A stretch of DNA of 64,000 bases from Streptomyces sp. R28 (GCF_041052385.1 NZ_CP163439.1:5073001-5137000); one strand, 5' to 3'. Numbered from the stretch's first letter, positions 8,993-17,633 are shown. The notes: generated by a model from the letters alone, not told the origin. Numbers and translations: made by a program.

Positions 8993-10126
8993 TCACGGCA
9001 ACAGGTGACCATTCGGGGCCTTTGCCCGCTTCTCGTACTCCGGCAGGACCAGGACATCCACCCCCTCCCCCGCCAGCACCCCACTCCCGTCGGCCCCCAC
9101 CACGAACGTGTCCGGCTCCCGCCAAGCCGTCACCACCCGCCGCACCCCCGCCGCCAGGATCAGCCGCGCACAGGGCGCCGGCCGCGAGGCCCGCCGGGTG
9201 CACGGCTCCAGGCTGCTGTACACCGTCGCCGTCGCCAGCCTCGGATCACCGGCCGCGATCTTCGCGAGCGCCGCCTCCTCCGCGTGCACCACGGGGTCGT
9301 CCCCCTCCCTGGAGTACCCGCGCGCCAGCTCCGTACCGTCGGCCGCCACCACCACCGCGCCGACGCTGAAGGCCGTCTCCGACGGCGGGCACCGCTCCGC
9401 CAGGTCACACGCCAGGGCCAGCCAGTGCCGATCCGCGGCGGAGGGGAGGACCCCGGTGCCGGGCGCCGTCGGCTCGTAGCGCATCAGGACGACGTCCTCG
9501 ATCCGCCGCGTCTCCAGCAGCCGCAGCCGCCCGCCCTGGTATCCCCCCGGCCCGAACAGCCGCGGTGCGTCCGGGTCCCCCACGAACAGCGGCGCCAGCA
9601 CCAGCTGCACCTCGTCCGCGAGCCCCTGCTGCAGCAGCTGCGTGTGGATCGTGCCGCCGCCCTCGACCATCAGCCGCTCGACGCCGCGCACCTCGCGCAG
9701 GTGCTCCAGCAGCCCCCGCCAGTCCAGCTCGGCGCCCAGCACGACCACGTCCGCCGCGACCGGCGCCCGCCGCAGCCGCTGCGCACCCTTCTCCGTCGTG
9801 CAGACGATCTTCTCGCCGCCCGTGTGCCAGAAGTTCGCCGCCGGGTCCAGCTCGCCGGACGCGCTGACCGTGACCTTCAGCGGATACTCGGGTTTCCCCG
9901 CCGCCACCCGGGCGGCCCGCCGCTCCGCCGAGTTCACCAGCAGTCGCGGATTGTCCGCCCGGATGGTGCCGGCGCCGATGAGGATCGCGTCCACGGAGGC
10001 CCGTACCTCGTCGACCCGGTCGAAGTCGGCCGGGCTGGACAGCAGCAGGCGCTCGGGGGTGGTGTCGTCGAGGTAGCCGTCCAGCGAGACCGCGGCGGAC
10101 AGCAGGACGTAGGGGTACGACGGCAT
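8993..10126 (-). CDS. Fused reductase/deaminase, RibD-like with reversed domain order
   Basis: About 377 residues. The N-terminal half (1-225) is a RibD-C/dihydrofolate-reductase-like reductase (VSLDGYLDD, LIGAGTIRADNPRLLV, LMVEGGGTIHTQLL). The C-terminal half (about 245-375) is a cytidine-deaminase-fold domain with HAEEAALAKI and SLEPCTRRASRPAPCARLI supplying zinc ligands and the catalytic Glu. Classical RibD has the deaminase first; here the order is swapped. RibD enzymes deaminate and reduce the pyrimidine made by GTP cyclohydrolase II, and such an enzyme lies 0.7 kb away behind a MarR gene, so a riboflavin-like or pyrimidine-derived product is inferred. ATG 10126 is preferred (GGAGA nine bases upstream); GTG 10132 is possible. 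Confidence 0.8.
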   Translation of the reverse strand: MPSYPYVLLSAAVSLDGYLDDTTPERLLLSSPADFDRVDEVRASVDAILIGAGTIRADNPRLLVNSAERRAARVAAGKPEYPLKVTVSASGELDPAANFWHTGGEKIVCTTEKGAQRLRRAPVAADVVVLGAELDWRGLLEHLREVRGVERLMVEGGGTIHTQLLQQGLADEVQLVLAPLFVGDPDAPRLFGPGGYQGGRLRLLETRRIEDVVLMRYEPTAPGTGVLPSAADRHWLALACDLAERCPPSETAFSVGAVVVAADGTELARGYSREGDDPVVHAEEAALAKIAAGDPRLATATVYSSLEPCTRRASRPAPCARLILAAGVRRVVTAWREPDTFVVGADGSGVLAGEGVDVLVLPEYEKRAKAPNGHLLP

Positions 10127-10161
10127 CGGCACGCTCTCCGGCTCGACAGACTCGGGCTTGG

Positions 10162-10173
10162 TTCAAGTTTGAA
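10162..10173. promoter_or_regulatory. MarR operator 1 (TTCAAGTTTGAA)
   Basis: A near-perfect inverted repeat (arms TTCAA/TTGAA) in the 60-base gap between the divergent reductase/deaminase and MarR genes. It matches two further sites at 10728-10743 and 10772-10787, which marks it as the probable operator. Confidence 0.75.
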
Positions 10174-10192
10174 ACAAACCTACACTGGTCGC

Positions 10193-10708
10193 ATGACGAC
10201 TCGCTGGCTCTCCCCCGAGGAGCAGCGCGCCTGGCGCGCCTACATCGCCTCCGCCGCCCTCGTGGAGGACGCGCTGGACCGGCAGCTCCAGCAGGAAGCC
10301 GGCATGCCCCATCTGTATTACTCCATCCTCGCCACCCTGTCCGAGGCCCCGGAGCGCCGGTTGCGCATGACCGATCTCGCGGAGGGGCTGAAGATCACCC
10401 GCAGCCGGCTGACCTACGCCGTGACGCGCCTGGAGAAGGACGGACTGGTGGGGCGCGAGGACTGCCGCTGGGACAAGCGCGGCAGCATCGCGAGGGTCAC
10501 CGAGGAAGGGATGCGCGTCCTGGAGCGCGCGGCCCCGGGCCATGTGGAGACCGTACGGGCACTGCTCTTCGACCGGCTGACCCCGGAGCAGGTCGGACAG
10601 CTGGAGGAGATCTTCACCGCGGTCGCCGAGGGCTTCCAGGGCGAGGACGCGCACGCCACCGCGGAGGACGTGCCCTGGCGGCGGCGCTCCGGCAAGTCCT
10701 GTTCGTGA
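10193..10708 (+). CDS. MarR family transcriptional regulator
   Basis: A 171-residue winged-helix regulator. The recognition-helix region is LRMTDLAEGLKITRSRLTYAVTRLEKDGLV, followed by the wing with the conserved Asp-Lys-Arg-Gly (DKRGSIARVTEEG). MarR proteins are usually dimeric repressors released by small ligands. The start is ATG 10193; the frame stays open far upstream but that part is the shadow of the divergent gene. It lies between the divergent reductase/deaminase gene and ribA, with TTCAA-type palindromes on both sides, so it very likely represses both neighbours and itself. No ribosome binding site is obvious, so the mRNA may be nearly leaderless. Confidence 0.9.
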   Translation: MTTRWLSPEEQRAWRAYIASAALVEDALDRQLQQEAGMPHLYYSILATLSEAPERRLRMTDLAEGLKITRSRLTYAVTRLEKDGLVGREDCRWDKRGSIARVTEEGMRVLERAAPGHVETVRALLFDRLTPEQVGQLEEIFTAVAEGFQGEDAHATAEDVPWRRRSGKSCS

Positions 10709-10727
10709 CGCACACGACATACTTGTT

Positions 10728-10743
10728 GCTTCAAATTTAAAGC
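10728..10743. promoter_or_regulatory. MarR operator 2 (GCTTCAAATTTAAAGC)
   Basis: A 16-bp inverted repeat with one mismatched pair, lying between marR and ribA and matching the TTCAA half-site of operator 1. Confidence 0.75.
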
Positions 10744-10771
10744 ATGGGGTAGGGTCCTGGACCGAGGAGCT

Positions 10772-10787
10772 GCTTCAAATCTGAAGC
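10772..10787. promoter_or_regulatory. MarR operator 3 (GCTTCAAATCTGAAGC)
   Basis: A 16-bp palindrome with perfect 7-bp arms, centred 44 bases from operator 2 and 34 bases before the ribA start. Paired sites on either side of a core promoter suggest strong repression of ribA. Confidence 0.8.
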
Positions 10788-10820
10788 AGACGGCCCACGT
10801 ACGGAACCCGGAGAACCCGC

Positions 10821-11465
10821 ATGCCCGACTTCACCGCCGCCGCCACCCAGCGCGCCCGCGTCCGGGTCCCGCTGCGTTTCCACGACGGTTACTCCGTAGA
10901 CGCCGAGCTGGTCACCTTCCACGGCCTGACCGACGGCCAGGAGCACGTGGCCGTCGTCCTCGGCGACCCGGCCCCCGGCGCCACCCCGCTGGTCCGGCTG
11001 CACTCCGAGTGCCTGACCGGCGACGTCTTCGGCTCGGCCCGCTGCGACTGCGGCCCCCAGCTGCGCGAGGCCGTCGAGCGCATCGCCGAGCGCGGCGGCG
11101 TGCTGCTGTACCTGCGCCAGGAGGGCCGCGGCATCGGGCTCTACAACAAGCTGGACGCGTACGCCCTCCAGGACCAGGGCCTGGACACCTACGCCGCGAA
11201 CGCGGCCCTCGGCCTGCCGGAGGACGCCCGCGACTACACGGCGGCCGCCCAGATGCTCACCGCCCTCGGTATCGGCGCACTGGACCTGCTCTCCAACAAC
11301 CCCGACAAGGCCGACCAGTTGCGCGCCCTGGGCATCGAGGTCCAGGGCCGCGTCCCCACCGGCGTCTTCGCCACCGCGGACAACGTCCGCTACCTGCGCG
11401 CGAAGGTCCTGCAGACCCAGCACACGCTGCCGCTGGGGGACCTCGCGGGGCTCAACGTGAGCTGA
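10821..11465 (+). CDS. ribA: GTP cyclohydrolase II
   Basis: A 214-residue enzyme, the usual size for a stand-alone GTP cyclohydrolase II. The zinc site is HSECLTGDVFGSARCDCGPQ (Cys64, Cys75, Cys77), and the catalytic block RQEGRGIGLYNKLDAYALQ retains the family Tyr (Tyr114) that distinguishes full GCH II activity from the formamidopyrimidine-only paralogue described in S. coelicolor. It converts GTP to the diaminopyrimidine that enters riboflavin synthesis. It is not in a classic rib operon but sits behind a MarR gene and two MarR-type palindromes, near a RibD-like fusion, so it is probably a regulated second copy feeding a dedicated pathway. Confidence 0.92.
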   Translation: MPDFTAAATQRARVRVPLRFHDGYSVDAELVTFHGLTDGQEHVAVVLGDPAPGATPLVRLHSECLTGDVFGSARCDCGPQLREAVERIAERGGVLLYLRQEGRGIGLYNKLDAYALQDQGLDTYAANAALGLPEDARDYTAAAQMLTALGIGALDLLSNNPDKADQLRALGIEVQGRVPTGVFATADNVRYLRAKVLQTQHTLPLGDLAGLNVS

Positions 11466-11495
11466 GCCGCGGCAGTACGCCGGAGGCAGAACGAA

Positions 11496-11526
11496 GGGGC
11501 GGGCGTCCGGATCGGACACCCGCCCC
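11496..11526. terminator. Hairpin between convergent ribA and subtilase genes
   Basis: GGGGCGGGCGTCC pairs with GGACACCCGCCCC (one bulged pair) around a short loop between convergent stops. It probably serves both strands. Confidence 0.7.
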
Positions 11527-11561
11527 TCAGTCGTACGTCGACTACGGCAGCCTGACGACGG

Positions 11562-14500
11562 CTACGGCGTGACCTTCTCGATCGTCACCCCGCCGACACC
11601 CGCGGTCGTCCCGCGCGTGTTCACCAGCCGTACCTCACCGAAGAGCTGCCGGCCCTCGGGCACCGCCCGCGCGGCCGTGACCTCCGCCGCCACCTTCGCC
11701 GAGTCGCCCGTGCCGAGCTTCACCGGCGCCGACTCGTCGACCTTGACCGAGCCGAGCGCGGAGGAGAAGAACGCGTCCCGGTAGTCGTACGCGGTGGAGC
11801 CGGACGGCACCTCGAAGCCGACGACCTCGACGGTGTACTTGCCGGCGGCCGGGTTGGCGATGGAGACGGCCTCCTCGGAGTCGCCGTCCGCGGACTGGCC
11901 GACGAGCTTGCCCTCGGCGTCGTACACGTTCAGGTCGAGGTCGGAGCCCAGGTCGGAGACCTTGCCGATGGCGACGTCCAGCGACGTGGTGCCCTCGGGC
12001 ACCTCGACGGTGCTGGTCTGCGTCGCGCCGCCCGCGATGGTCGGCCGCGCGGTCTTCGACGAGCCGAGCGCGCCACCCTTGAGGTTGCCCTCCACGGCCT
12101 CCATCTTGTTCGTCACCGTCCAGGAGGCGGCGACCGGCGAACCGACCTTGGCCTCCGGCACGGTCACGGACTGCGGGTCGAAGGACGCGCCGTACACGGT
12201 GGCGTCCAGCTTGTACGGGTTGTCCAGCAGCGCCGACGTACGGCGCCCTTCGACCTCGATCTCCCAGACGCCGGGCAGCGGGTCCTCGTACCGGGCGATG
12301 TCCGTCGTGTTCGTGTCGTCGTCGGCGATCTGGGTGCCGTACGGGCTGATGGCGGCGAACCGCGCCAGGCTGCCCTCCTTCAGACCGCCGAGCGTGACCT
12401 GCAGCGACTTCGTGCCCTCAGGGACGGTCACGAAGTACGACTTGAAGTTGTTGCGCTGCACCGAACCCGAGGCGGTGAAGGTGTGCTTCACCGGCGTGGA
12501 GACCACGACGGTGTTGAGGATCTGCTTGTCGACGCCCACCGTCCTCGGATCGTCGGCCTCAAGGATCACGCTCTTGATGCCCGCGCGCTTCGGCGCGGCC
12601 TGGACCTTGACGGTCACCGCCTTGTTCAGCGGCAGGTCGACCACCTTCGGGCCGACGATCGAGAAGGTGCGGGCCTTGTTGTTCGCCAGGCGCAGGGTGT
12701 GCGGGAGCGAGCCGGCGGGGCCGGACGTACGGGTGATGGTGACGTCGTACGTCTTCTTCTGGCCGGCCTTCAGGCCGCCCTCTCGGTCGTAGACGCCCGT
12801 GCCGAAGCCCGGCGTCTTCAGCGCCTGGTCGAGCGCGGTGTCGACCGGGGCCTTGACGGCGTAGTCGTGGGCGGTGGCGCCCGCCTTGACCGCCTTCCAG
12901 GCGTCGACGACGTCGATGAGGCCGGCACCCTCCTCGTACGCCTGGAGTCCCTCGATGTGCTGGGCGGTCGAGGTCAGGGCGGTGCGCAGCTTCTCGGGCG
13001 TCAGCTTGATGCCCTTCTGCTTCGCGGCGCTCAGCAGCAGCGCGCTCGCGCCCGCCGCCTGCGGGGACGCCATCGACGTGCCGTTGTACATGGCGTAGCC
13101 GGCCGGCAGCTTCCAGCCCGCCTCGGCGATGGGTGCGCCGGGCATCCAGGCCGGGATCGTGCTGACCGCGGAGCCGGGGGCGACGACGGTCGGGGTGAAG
13201 CCGCCGTCCTCACGCGGGCCGCGCGAGGAGAAGTTGAACAGCTGGTAGTCGTTCTCGATGCCGCTGCCGTAGTTGGCGGCGAAGGTCTCCTTGGAGACGC
13301 CGGCGCCGACCGAGATGACCTTGTCGGCCAGGCCCGGGTCGCCGATGGTGTTGGCGCCAGGGCCGGAGTTGCCGGCCGAGATGACCAGCTGGACGCCGTA
13401 CGTGTCGATCAGGCGCGTGTACAGCTCGGCGCGGGCGTTGTTGCCGTCGTTCAGGGGCGGCAGGCCGCCGATGGACATGTTGACGACGTCGACGCCACGG
13501 TTGACGACGAGGTCGATCATGCCCTCGGTGAGCGCGACGTTGGAGCAGCCGGGGCCGAAGATGCAGGCACGCTCGGAGACGATCTTCGCGCCGGGGGCCT
13601 CGCCGTTCATGTTCTTGCTGCCGAACATGCCGTTGGCGGCGGTGATGCCGGCCACGTGGCTGCCGTGCGCACCGGCGGTGAGGCCGATGTTGACGAAGTC
13701 GGACTTCTTGCCGACCCAGTCGCCGCCCAGCGGATCCATCGGGACGTCCTTGCGGATCTCCACGACGAAGTCCTGGCTCTCCGGGATGTCCGTGGCCGGG
13801 TTGTCGGTGCCGAAGCGGCCGACCTGGTGGCCGTCCTTGTACGGCTTCATCGGGGTGTCGTCGGTGAAGTCGCCGTTGTCGTCGACGTCGACGGTGACCG
13901 TGCCGGCGGCGGGGTCGTAGAGCACGCCCCAGTCGTCGGTCTTGTCGCCGTCGCGGTTGACGTCACCGTCGGCGTCGCCGTCCTTGGCCTCGCCCTGGTT
14001 GGTGACGGCCTCGCTGAAGACGCTGATCCCGTACGAGCCCGCGGGGGCCTTCCAGGTCTTGTCGCCGTAGGTGAAGGTGGGCCCGGTGACGGAGGTGGTC
14101 ATCGGGCGCCAGGTGCCGTCGCCGTCGACGATCGGGTCGGTGGCGGTCACCCAGTCGACGATCTTGCGCTCACCGGTCGTCGTCTTCTGCAGCGCGGGGC
14201 TCGCGAGGTCGACACCGGTGTCGAGGACGCCGATGGTCACGCCACGGCCGTCCGCCTTCGGGTTCTTCTTCACGAAGTCCACGGCGCCCGTCTCGAAGGA
14301 CGGGTTGTACGGGTTCTTCGCGGGGGTGTTCTTGTCCGGGCCGGGGTAAGTGGCCGCGGAGGCGCTCGACTTGCCGGTGTCGCGGGTCGGCTCCTCGAGG
14401 GGTATCTCGTTGCGCAGGTCGATGGCCTGCACGGAGGAGAGCCTGGCGGCGGCAGCGATGGCCGAGTCCGCCTTGGCGGTCGGCACCGTGGCCCGTACGT

Positions 14501-14840
14501 AACCGAGCTTGTCGTACGTACGGCCCACGGAGCCGCCCTTGATCGCGTCCAGCTGCTCGGCGACCTTCTCGGTCTGCCCGGGCGCCGTGGCGATCATCAT
14601 GGTGACGGTCTTGTCGCGCTGTGCCTTGGCCTCCGCGAGGAGGTCGGCGTCGTCCGAACCGAGCTTGTCGTGCGCGGACTTGACGCCGGGGTCGGCCGCG
14701 GTGGCGGGGGAGCCGTCCGCGGCGAGGGCGAGGGGTATGGGCCCGGCCGCGGAGAGCGCGGCGACGAGGCCCGCGGCCACGGCGATACGGGCGACGCGTG
14801 TCGCGCCCGGTATCGGGGCCGGGTGGGGGGTGGTGGGCAT
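11562..14840 (-). CDS. Large secreted S8 (subtilisin-like) serine peptidase
   Basis: A 1092-residue exported protease. A Sec signal peptide (VARIAVAAGLVAALSAAG, ending near ALA-ADG) is followed by an inhibitor-like propeptide and the S8 domain. The triad is visible: Asp in GVTIGVLDTGVDL, His in GAHGSHVAGIT and Ser in YNGTSMASPQAAG. The long segment between the Asp and His motifs contains an Asp-rich, possibly calcium-binding insert (KDGDADGDVNRDGDKTDD). About 400 C-terminal residues form beta-rich, PPC-like domains. It probably degrades external protein. ATG 14840 starts at the signal peptide; the frame extends further but without export features. Confidence 0.92.
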   Translation of the reverse strand: MPTTPHPAPIPGATRVARIAVAAGLVAALSAAGPIPLALAADGSPATAADPGVKSAHDKLGSDDADLLAEAKAQRDKTVTMMIATAPGQTEKVAEQLDAIKGGSVGRTYDKLGYVRATVPTAKADSAIAAAARLSSVQAIDLRNEIPLEEPTRDTGKSSASAATYPGPDKNTPAKNPYNPSFETGAVDFVKKNPKADGRGVTIGVLDTGVDLASPALQKTTTGERKIVDWVTATDPIVDGDGTWRPMTTSVTGPTFTYGDKTWKAPAGSYGISVFSEAVTNQGEAKDGDADGDVNRDGDKTDDWGVLYDPAAGTVTVDVDDNGDFTDDTPMKPYKDGHQVGRFGTDNPATDIPESQDFVVEIRKDVPMDPLGGDWVGKKSDFVNIGLTAGAHGSHVAGITAANGMFGSKNMNGEAPGAKIVSERACIFGPGCSNVALTEGMIDLVVNRGVDVVNMSIGGLPPLNDGNNARAELYTRLIDTYGVQLVISAGNSGPGANTIGDPGLADKVISVGAGVSKETFAANYGSGIENDYQLFNFSSRGPREDGGFTPTVVAPGSAVSTIPAWMPGAPIAEAGWKLPAGYAMYNGTSMASPQAAGASALLLSAAKQKGIKLTPEKLRTALTSTAQHIEGLQAYEEGAGLIDVVDAWKAVKAGATAHDYAVKAPVDTALDQALKTPGFGTGVYDREGGLKAGQKKTYDVTITRTSGPAGSLPHTLRLANNKARTFSIVGPKVVDLPLNKAVTVKVQAAPKRAGIKSVILEADDPRTVGVDKQILNTVVVSTPVKHTFTASGSVQRNNFKSYFVTVPEGTKSLQVTLGGLKEGSLARFAAISPYGTQIADDDTNTTDIARYEDPLPGVWEIEVEGRRTSALLDNPYKLDATVYGASFDPQSVTVPEAKVGSPVAASWTVTNKMEAVEGNLKGGALGSSKTARPTIAGGATQTSTVEVPEGTTSLDVAIGKVSDLGSDLDLNVYDAEGKLVGQSADGDSEEAVSIANPAAGKYTVEVVGFEVPSGSTAYDYRDAFFSSALGSVKVDESAPVKLGTGDSAKVAAEVTAARAVPEGRQLFGEVRLVNTRGTTAGVGGVTIEKVTP

Positions 14841-15094
14841 GGTGATCCCTGGTGCTGAAGGAACGTAGACGTCGGCGGCCGTATCGAGCACCTTCGACCG
14901 CCGCGGTCCGGAATGTGATCCCGGATGATCGCCCAGCTTCCCTCAAGGGACCGATTTCTATTGATAGTTCAGGGACCGAAGATCGCCGACTGGCACAAAC
15001 TCGCCATACGTCACGGGGGACTTATCGGACCAGGCTGTGACATTCCTGTGAGACGGTCCGGTCGCGCCCCGCCCGGGTGGCGCCCGATCGCCGG

Positions 15095-15874
15095 TCAGCC
15101 CAACTGCACCCGGTCGATCAGCCCCGCCTCGGTGAACGCGGCCGCCAACTCGTCGCCCCCCTCGGTGAAGTGGGCCCAACTGTCGAAGTGGACGGGGACG
15201 ATCCGGCGCGCCCCGAGTATCCGGGCGGCCTCCACGGCCCGGACGCTGTCGAGGGTGAGCAACTGGCGGTCGAGAACGGCCGTGCGGGCGGCGCCGGCGA
15301 AGAGGACGGCAGTGTCCACCGGCCCGAACCGCTCGGCGATCTCCTTGACCGGCCCGAGCTGGGCGTTGTCGCCGCTGACGTACACCGTGGGCAGGCCGTC
15401 CCCGGTCAGCACGAAGCCGACGACCTGACCGACGACCGCTTCGAGTTCCTCACGCTCTCCCGGGCCGTGCAGCGCGGGCACCCCGGTCACGGTGACCGCG
15501 CCCCCGCCGGGCCGGTCCACCGTCACGGACTCCCAGTCCCCGAGCCCCCGAGCGGTACCGCCCAGCCGTCCCGCGCCACTCGGCGTGGTCAGGGTCAACG
15601 GCACCTCGGAGAGCAGCGCACGGCCGGATACGTCGAGGTTGTCGGGGTGTTCGTCGTGCGAGAGCAGCACCACGTCGATGCGCCCGAGGTCGGCCGGCGA
15701 GGCGGAGGCGGCGGCGGTCTTGGTCAGGGCACGGCCGCCACCCAGCGGGTAGTCGCCGGGGGCGTCGAAGGTGGGGTCGGTGAGCAGGCGCAGACCGCCG
15801 TACTCGATGAGAGCGGTCGGACCGCCGAAGACGCGGACAGGGGTCTGCTCGCTGGTGGTGCGGTGGGCGACCAT
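15095..15874 (-). CDS. MBL-fold metallo-hydrolase (UlaG-like)
   Basis: A 259-residue cytoplasmic metallo-beta-lactamase-fold protein. The dinuclear metal motif appears as LLSHDEHPDNLD, with further ligands in GVPALHGPG and the terminal RIVPVHFDSW. This arrangement fits the UlaG/YtnP-like subgroup of L-ascorbate-6-phosphate lactonase relatives, but the substrate cannot be inferred. The start ATG at 15872-15874 (MVAHRTT) follows AGGTGTC. A long interrupted palindrome lies 30-60 bases upstream and may be its operator. No partner genes are present. Confidence 0.82.
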   Translation of the reverse strand: MVAHRTTSEQTPVRVFGGPTALIEYGGLRLLTDPTFDAPGDYPLGGGRALTKTAAASASPADLGRIDVVLLSHDEHPDNLDVSGRALLSEVPLTLTTPSGAGRLGGTARGLGDWESVTVDRPGGGAVTVTGVPALHGPGEREELEAVVGQVVGFVLTGDGLPTVYVSGDNAQLGPVKEIAERFGPVDTAVLFAGAARTAVLDRQLLTLDSVRAVEAARILGARRIVPVHFDSWAHFTEGGDELAAAFTEAGLIDRVQLG

Positions 15875-15903
15875 CGTGACACCTCACGGTTGATAGTGCG
15901 TGT

Positions 15904-15937
15904 ATCCGTGAGAGGCAGCTAACCGCTTCTCACGGAT
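15904..15937. promoter_or_regulatory. Interrupted palindrome upstream of the MBL gene
   Basis: ATCCGTGAGA and TCTCACGGAT are perfect 10-bp arms separated by 14 bases, about 30 bases upstream of the MBL-fold start. It may be an operator; the regulator is unknown. Confidence 0.5.
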
Positions 15938-16131
15938 GGATGCAAGCCATAACGTGAGAAGTCGAAGTCGGCTCAGGGCGGCGGATGTTGAGGCTCCGTC
16001 ACAGCCGATTGACCCTCAGGACCCCCATATGGCAGTCCCGATGAGCGCCGTGGGAAATATCGGATTAACGTCCCATATGAGCGCAAAGCAGATCTATCAA
16101 TGATGCGCTCTACCCGACCCAAGGAGGAGCA

Positions 16132-16368
16132 ATGCGCAAGCTTCAGAAGGCCGCCGTCGCGGCCGCCATCCTGGGGAGCTTCAGCTTCATAGCCACCGGC
16201 ACCGCCTCCGCACACGACCATGGCCATGGAGGATGCAAGTCGCACGACCAGAACATCGACATCCTCGGCCAGGTCGGCGTACTCAACGGTCTGCTGGGCA
16301 ACGCGCTGAACGGTGAAGGCAGCGCGGGTGGGCAATTCAACCACACGGGCTCAAGCACTTGTGACTAG
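16132..16368 (+). CDS. Small secreted protein, histidine-rich N-terminus
   Basis: A 78-residue exported protein with a clear Sec signal peptide (RKLQKAAVAAAILGSFSF..., cut after ASA). The mature part is about 50 residues: an N-terminal HDHGHGGCKSHD cluster that could bind metal, the hydrophobic NIDILGQVGVLNGLLGNALN stretch and a C-terminal Cys that may pair with the first. The central stretch faintly recalls Streptomyces rodlin/chaplin-type surface proteins, but it lacks the defining motifs of either. An excellent ribosome binding site (AAGGAGGAGCA) and a strong terminator after it suggest high expression. Function unknown. Confidence 0.75.
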   Translation: MRKLQKAAVAAAILGSFSFIATGTASAHDHGHGGCKSHDQNIDILGQVGVLNGLLGNALNGEGSAGGQFNHTGSSTCD

Positions 16369-16392
16369 TTGTCCCAGTTCACCGCTACAAGT

Positions 16393-16424
16393 CTCGGCGC
16401 CGGGCCCACCAGCCCGGCGCCGAG
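16393..16424 (+). terminator. Terminator of the small secreted protein gene
   Basis: A perfect 13-bp stem (CTCGGCGCCGGGC and complement) with a 6-base loop, followed by TCCGTTTCT. Confidence 0.85.
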
Positions 16425-16541
16425 TCCGTTTCTGCGGGTGGCAAGCCCGAACGCACTGACTGCCGTGCGGAGTTGGGTCCGAAGAAGGCTCGAAGATCCC
16501 GAGGCGCGAGGAGAAGGAGGAGGAGGGAGGAACGGTCCCGG

Positions 16542-17633
16542 TTACGAGAGCGGCCCCAGGATCTCCTGGGACTCGATGAGCCCCTGGTCGCTGGGTGCCT
16601 CGCCGTCGTCGAAGACGCGGGCGGCCTGCCGGGCCCGGAATTCGAGGTGGGCTTCGGCGGGCTTGGCGTAGCCGTGGCGGGCGCGGGCTTCCGCGGGCGT
16701 CAGCACCTCCTCCGTGCGGGGAGGGATGCCGAGCTTCATCGGCGCGATCACCGGGGCCGTGGAGGGCGAGAGCCGCGCTATCAGGCGCAGTTCGGCCTTG
16801 GGGCTGAGGTGGGCGAGCGCGAAGGCCGCTTTCATGACGGGCACGATGAGCAGGTCGAGGAGACGGGACTGCCGGATCCCGGCCATCTCGCGCATCCAGC
16901 GCGGCAGGGTGGCGATCGTGGCGATCCGCTGCGCCTTCGCGACCGCCAGACTCGCCGGCTTCGCCCAGCGCGGCGTCGGCGGCAGTACGAGCTCACTCCT
17001 GAGCAGGTGGTTCATGGCCTGCCGGGCGATCGGGCTGGCGGACAGCTGCGGACGCATCCGCTCGAAGTACGCCCGGACGCCGTCACGGCTGCGGGGGATG
17101 TCGTCGGGGGAGCATGTCTGCAGTTCCGCGGCGACCGCGCATGCCTCCCAGTACTCCTTCTCCTCCTGCGCGGTGAGCTTCCCGGGCCCGTACTTCTCGT
17201 ACGCGTAGAGGATCGAGTGCCAGCCGGTGAGCTGGATCCACAGTTGCGAGGCGGGGTCGTTGGCGTCGTAGGTCCCGCCGCCGTAGGGCAGTCGGCCGAT
17301 CGCCTTGGAATGGACCTTGACCAGGACGTCCGCGGCCTTGCACACCTCCCGCGAACCGGCGAAGGCCACCATCGCGAAGTACCGCAGGGTCCGGTCGTAA
17401 CGAGTGCGGGAGCGCCGGTAGATGCCCTGGGTTGCGTGGACGGCGGCCACCAGCGGCGGGTCGAGTTCCTCCACCACCACGGCCCGCTGGAAACCCACCG
17501 TCGGGGCGGTCGGATAGCCCCAGACCTTCCACACCACCGAACCCGGCCCGAAGAAGCCGTAGTCCTCGTGCGGTTCGACCTCACTCCACTTCGACTTGGA
17601 CTTGGACTTCGCCTTGGACTTCGCCTTCGCCAT
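16542..17633 (-). CDS. MpaB-like oxygenase (DUF2236)
   Basis: A 363-residue protein of the DUF2236/MpaB family (latex-clearing-protein-like, heme-dependent oxygenases). Family hallmarks are FGPGSVVWKVWGYPTAPTVG, the conserved RYDRTLRYFAMVAFAGS region and the WIQLTGWHSILYAYEKYG helix with a likely heme-ligand His. It starts at ATG 17633; the first residues are an odd Lys/Ser/Ala-rich run. It is transcribed divergently from a TetR gene with two operator palindromes between them, so the TetR protein should control it. Substrate unknown. Confidence 0.8.
   Translation of the reverse strand: MAKAKSKAKSKSKSKWSEVEPHEDYGFFGPGSVVWKVWGYPTAPTVGFQRAVVVEELDPPLVAAVHATQGIYRRSRTRYDRTLRYFAMVAFAGSREVCKAADVLVKVHSKAIGRLPYGGGTYDANDPASQLWIQLTGWHSILYAYEKYGPGKLTAQEEKEYWEACAVAAELQTCSPDDIPRSRDGVRAYFERMRPQLSASPIARQAMNHLLRSELVLPPTPRWAKPASLAVAKAQRIATIATLPRWMREMAGIRQSRLLDLLIVPVMKAAFALAHLSPKAELRLIARLSPSTAPVIAPMKLGIPPRTEEVLTPAEARARHGYAKPAEAHLEFRARQAARVFDDGEAPSDQGLIESQEILGPLS

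Noticed and set aside
8900..10192. Long in-frame extension of the MarR frame over the divergent gene
   Set aside because: It is the antisense shadow of the reductase/deaminase gene; the MarR domain starts at 10193.
12483..14858. A 791-codon plus-strand frame opposite the subtilase gene
   Set aside because: Gly/Val/Asp/Arg-rich antisense shadow of a clear protease gene.
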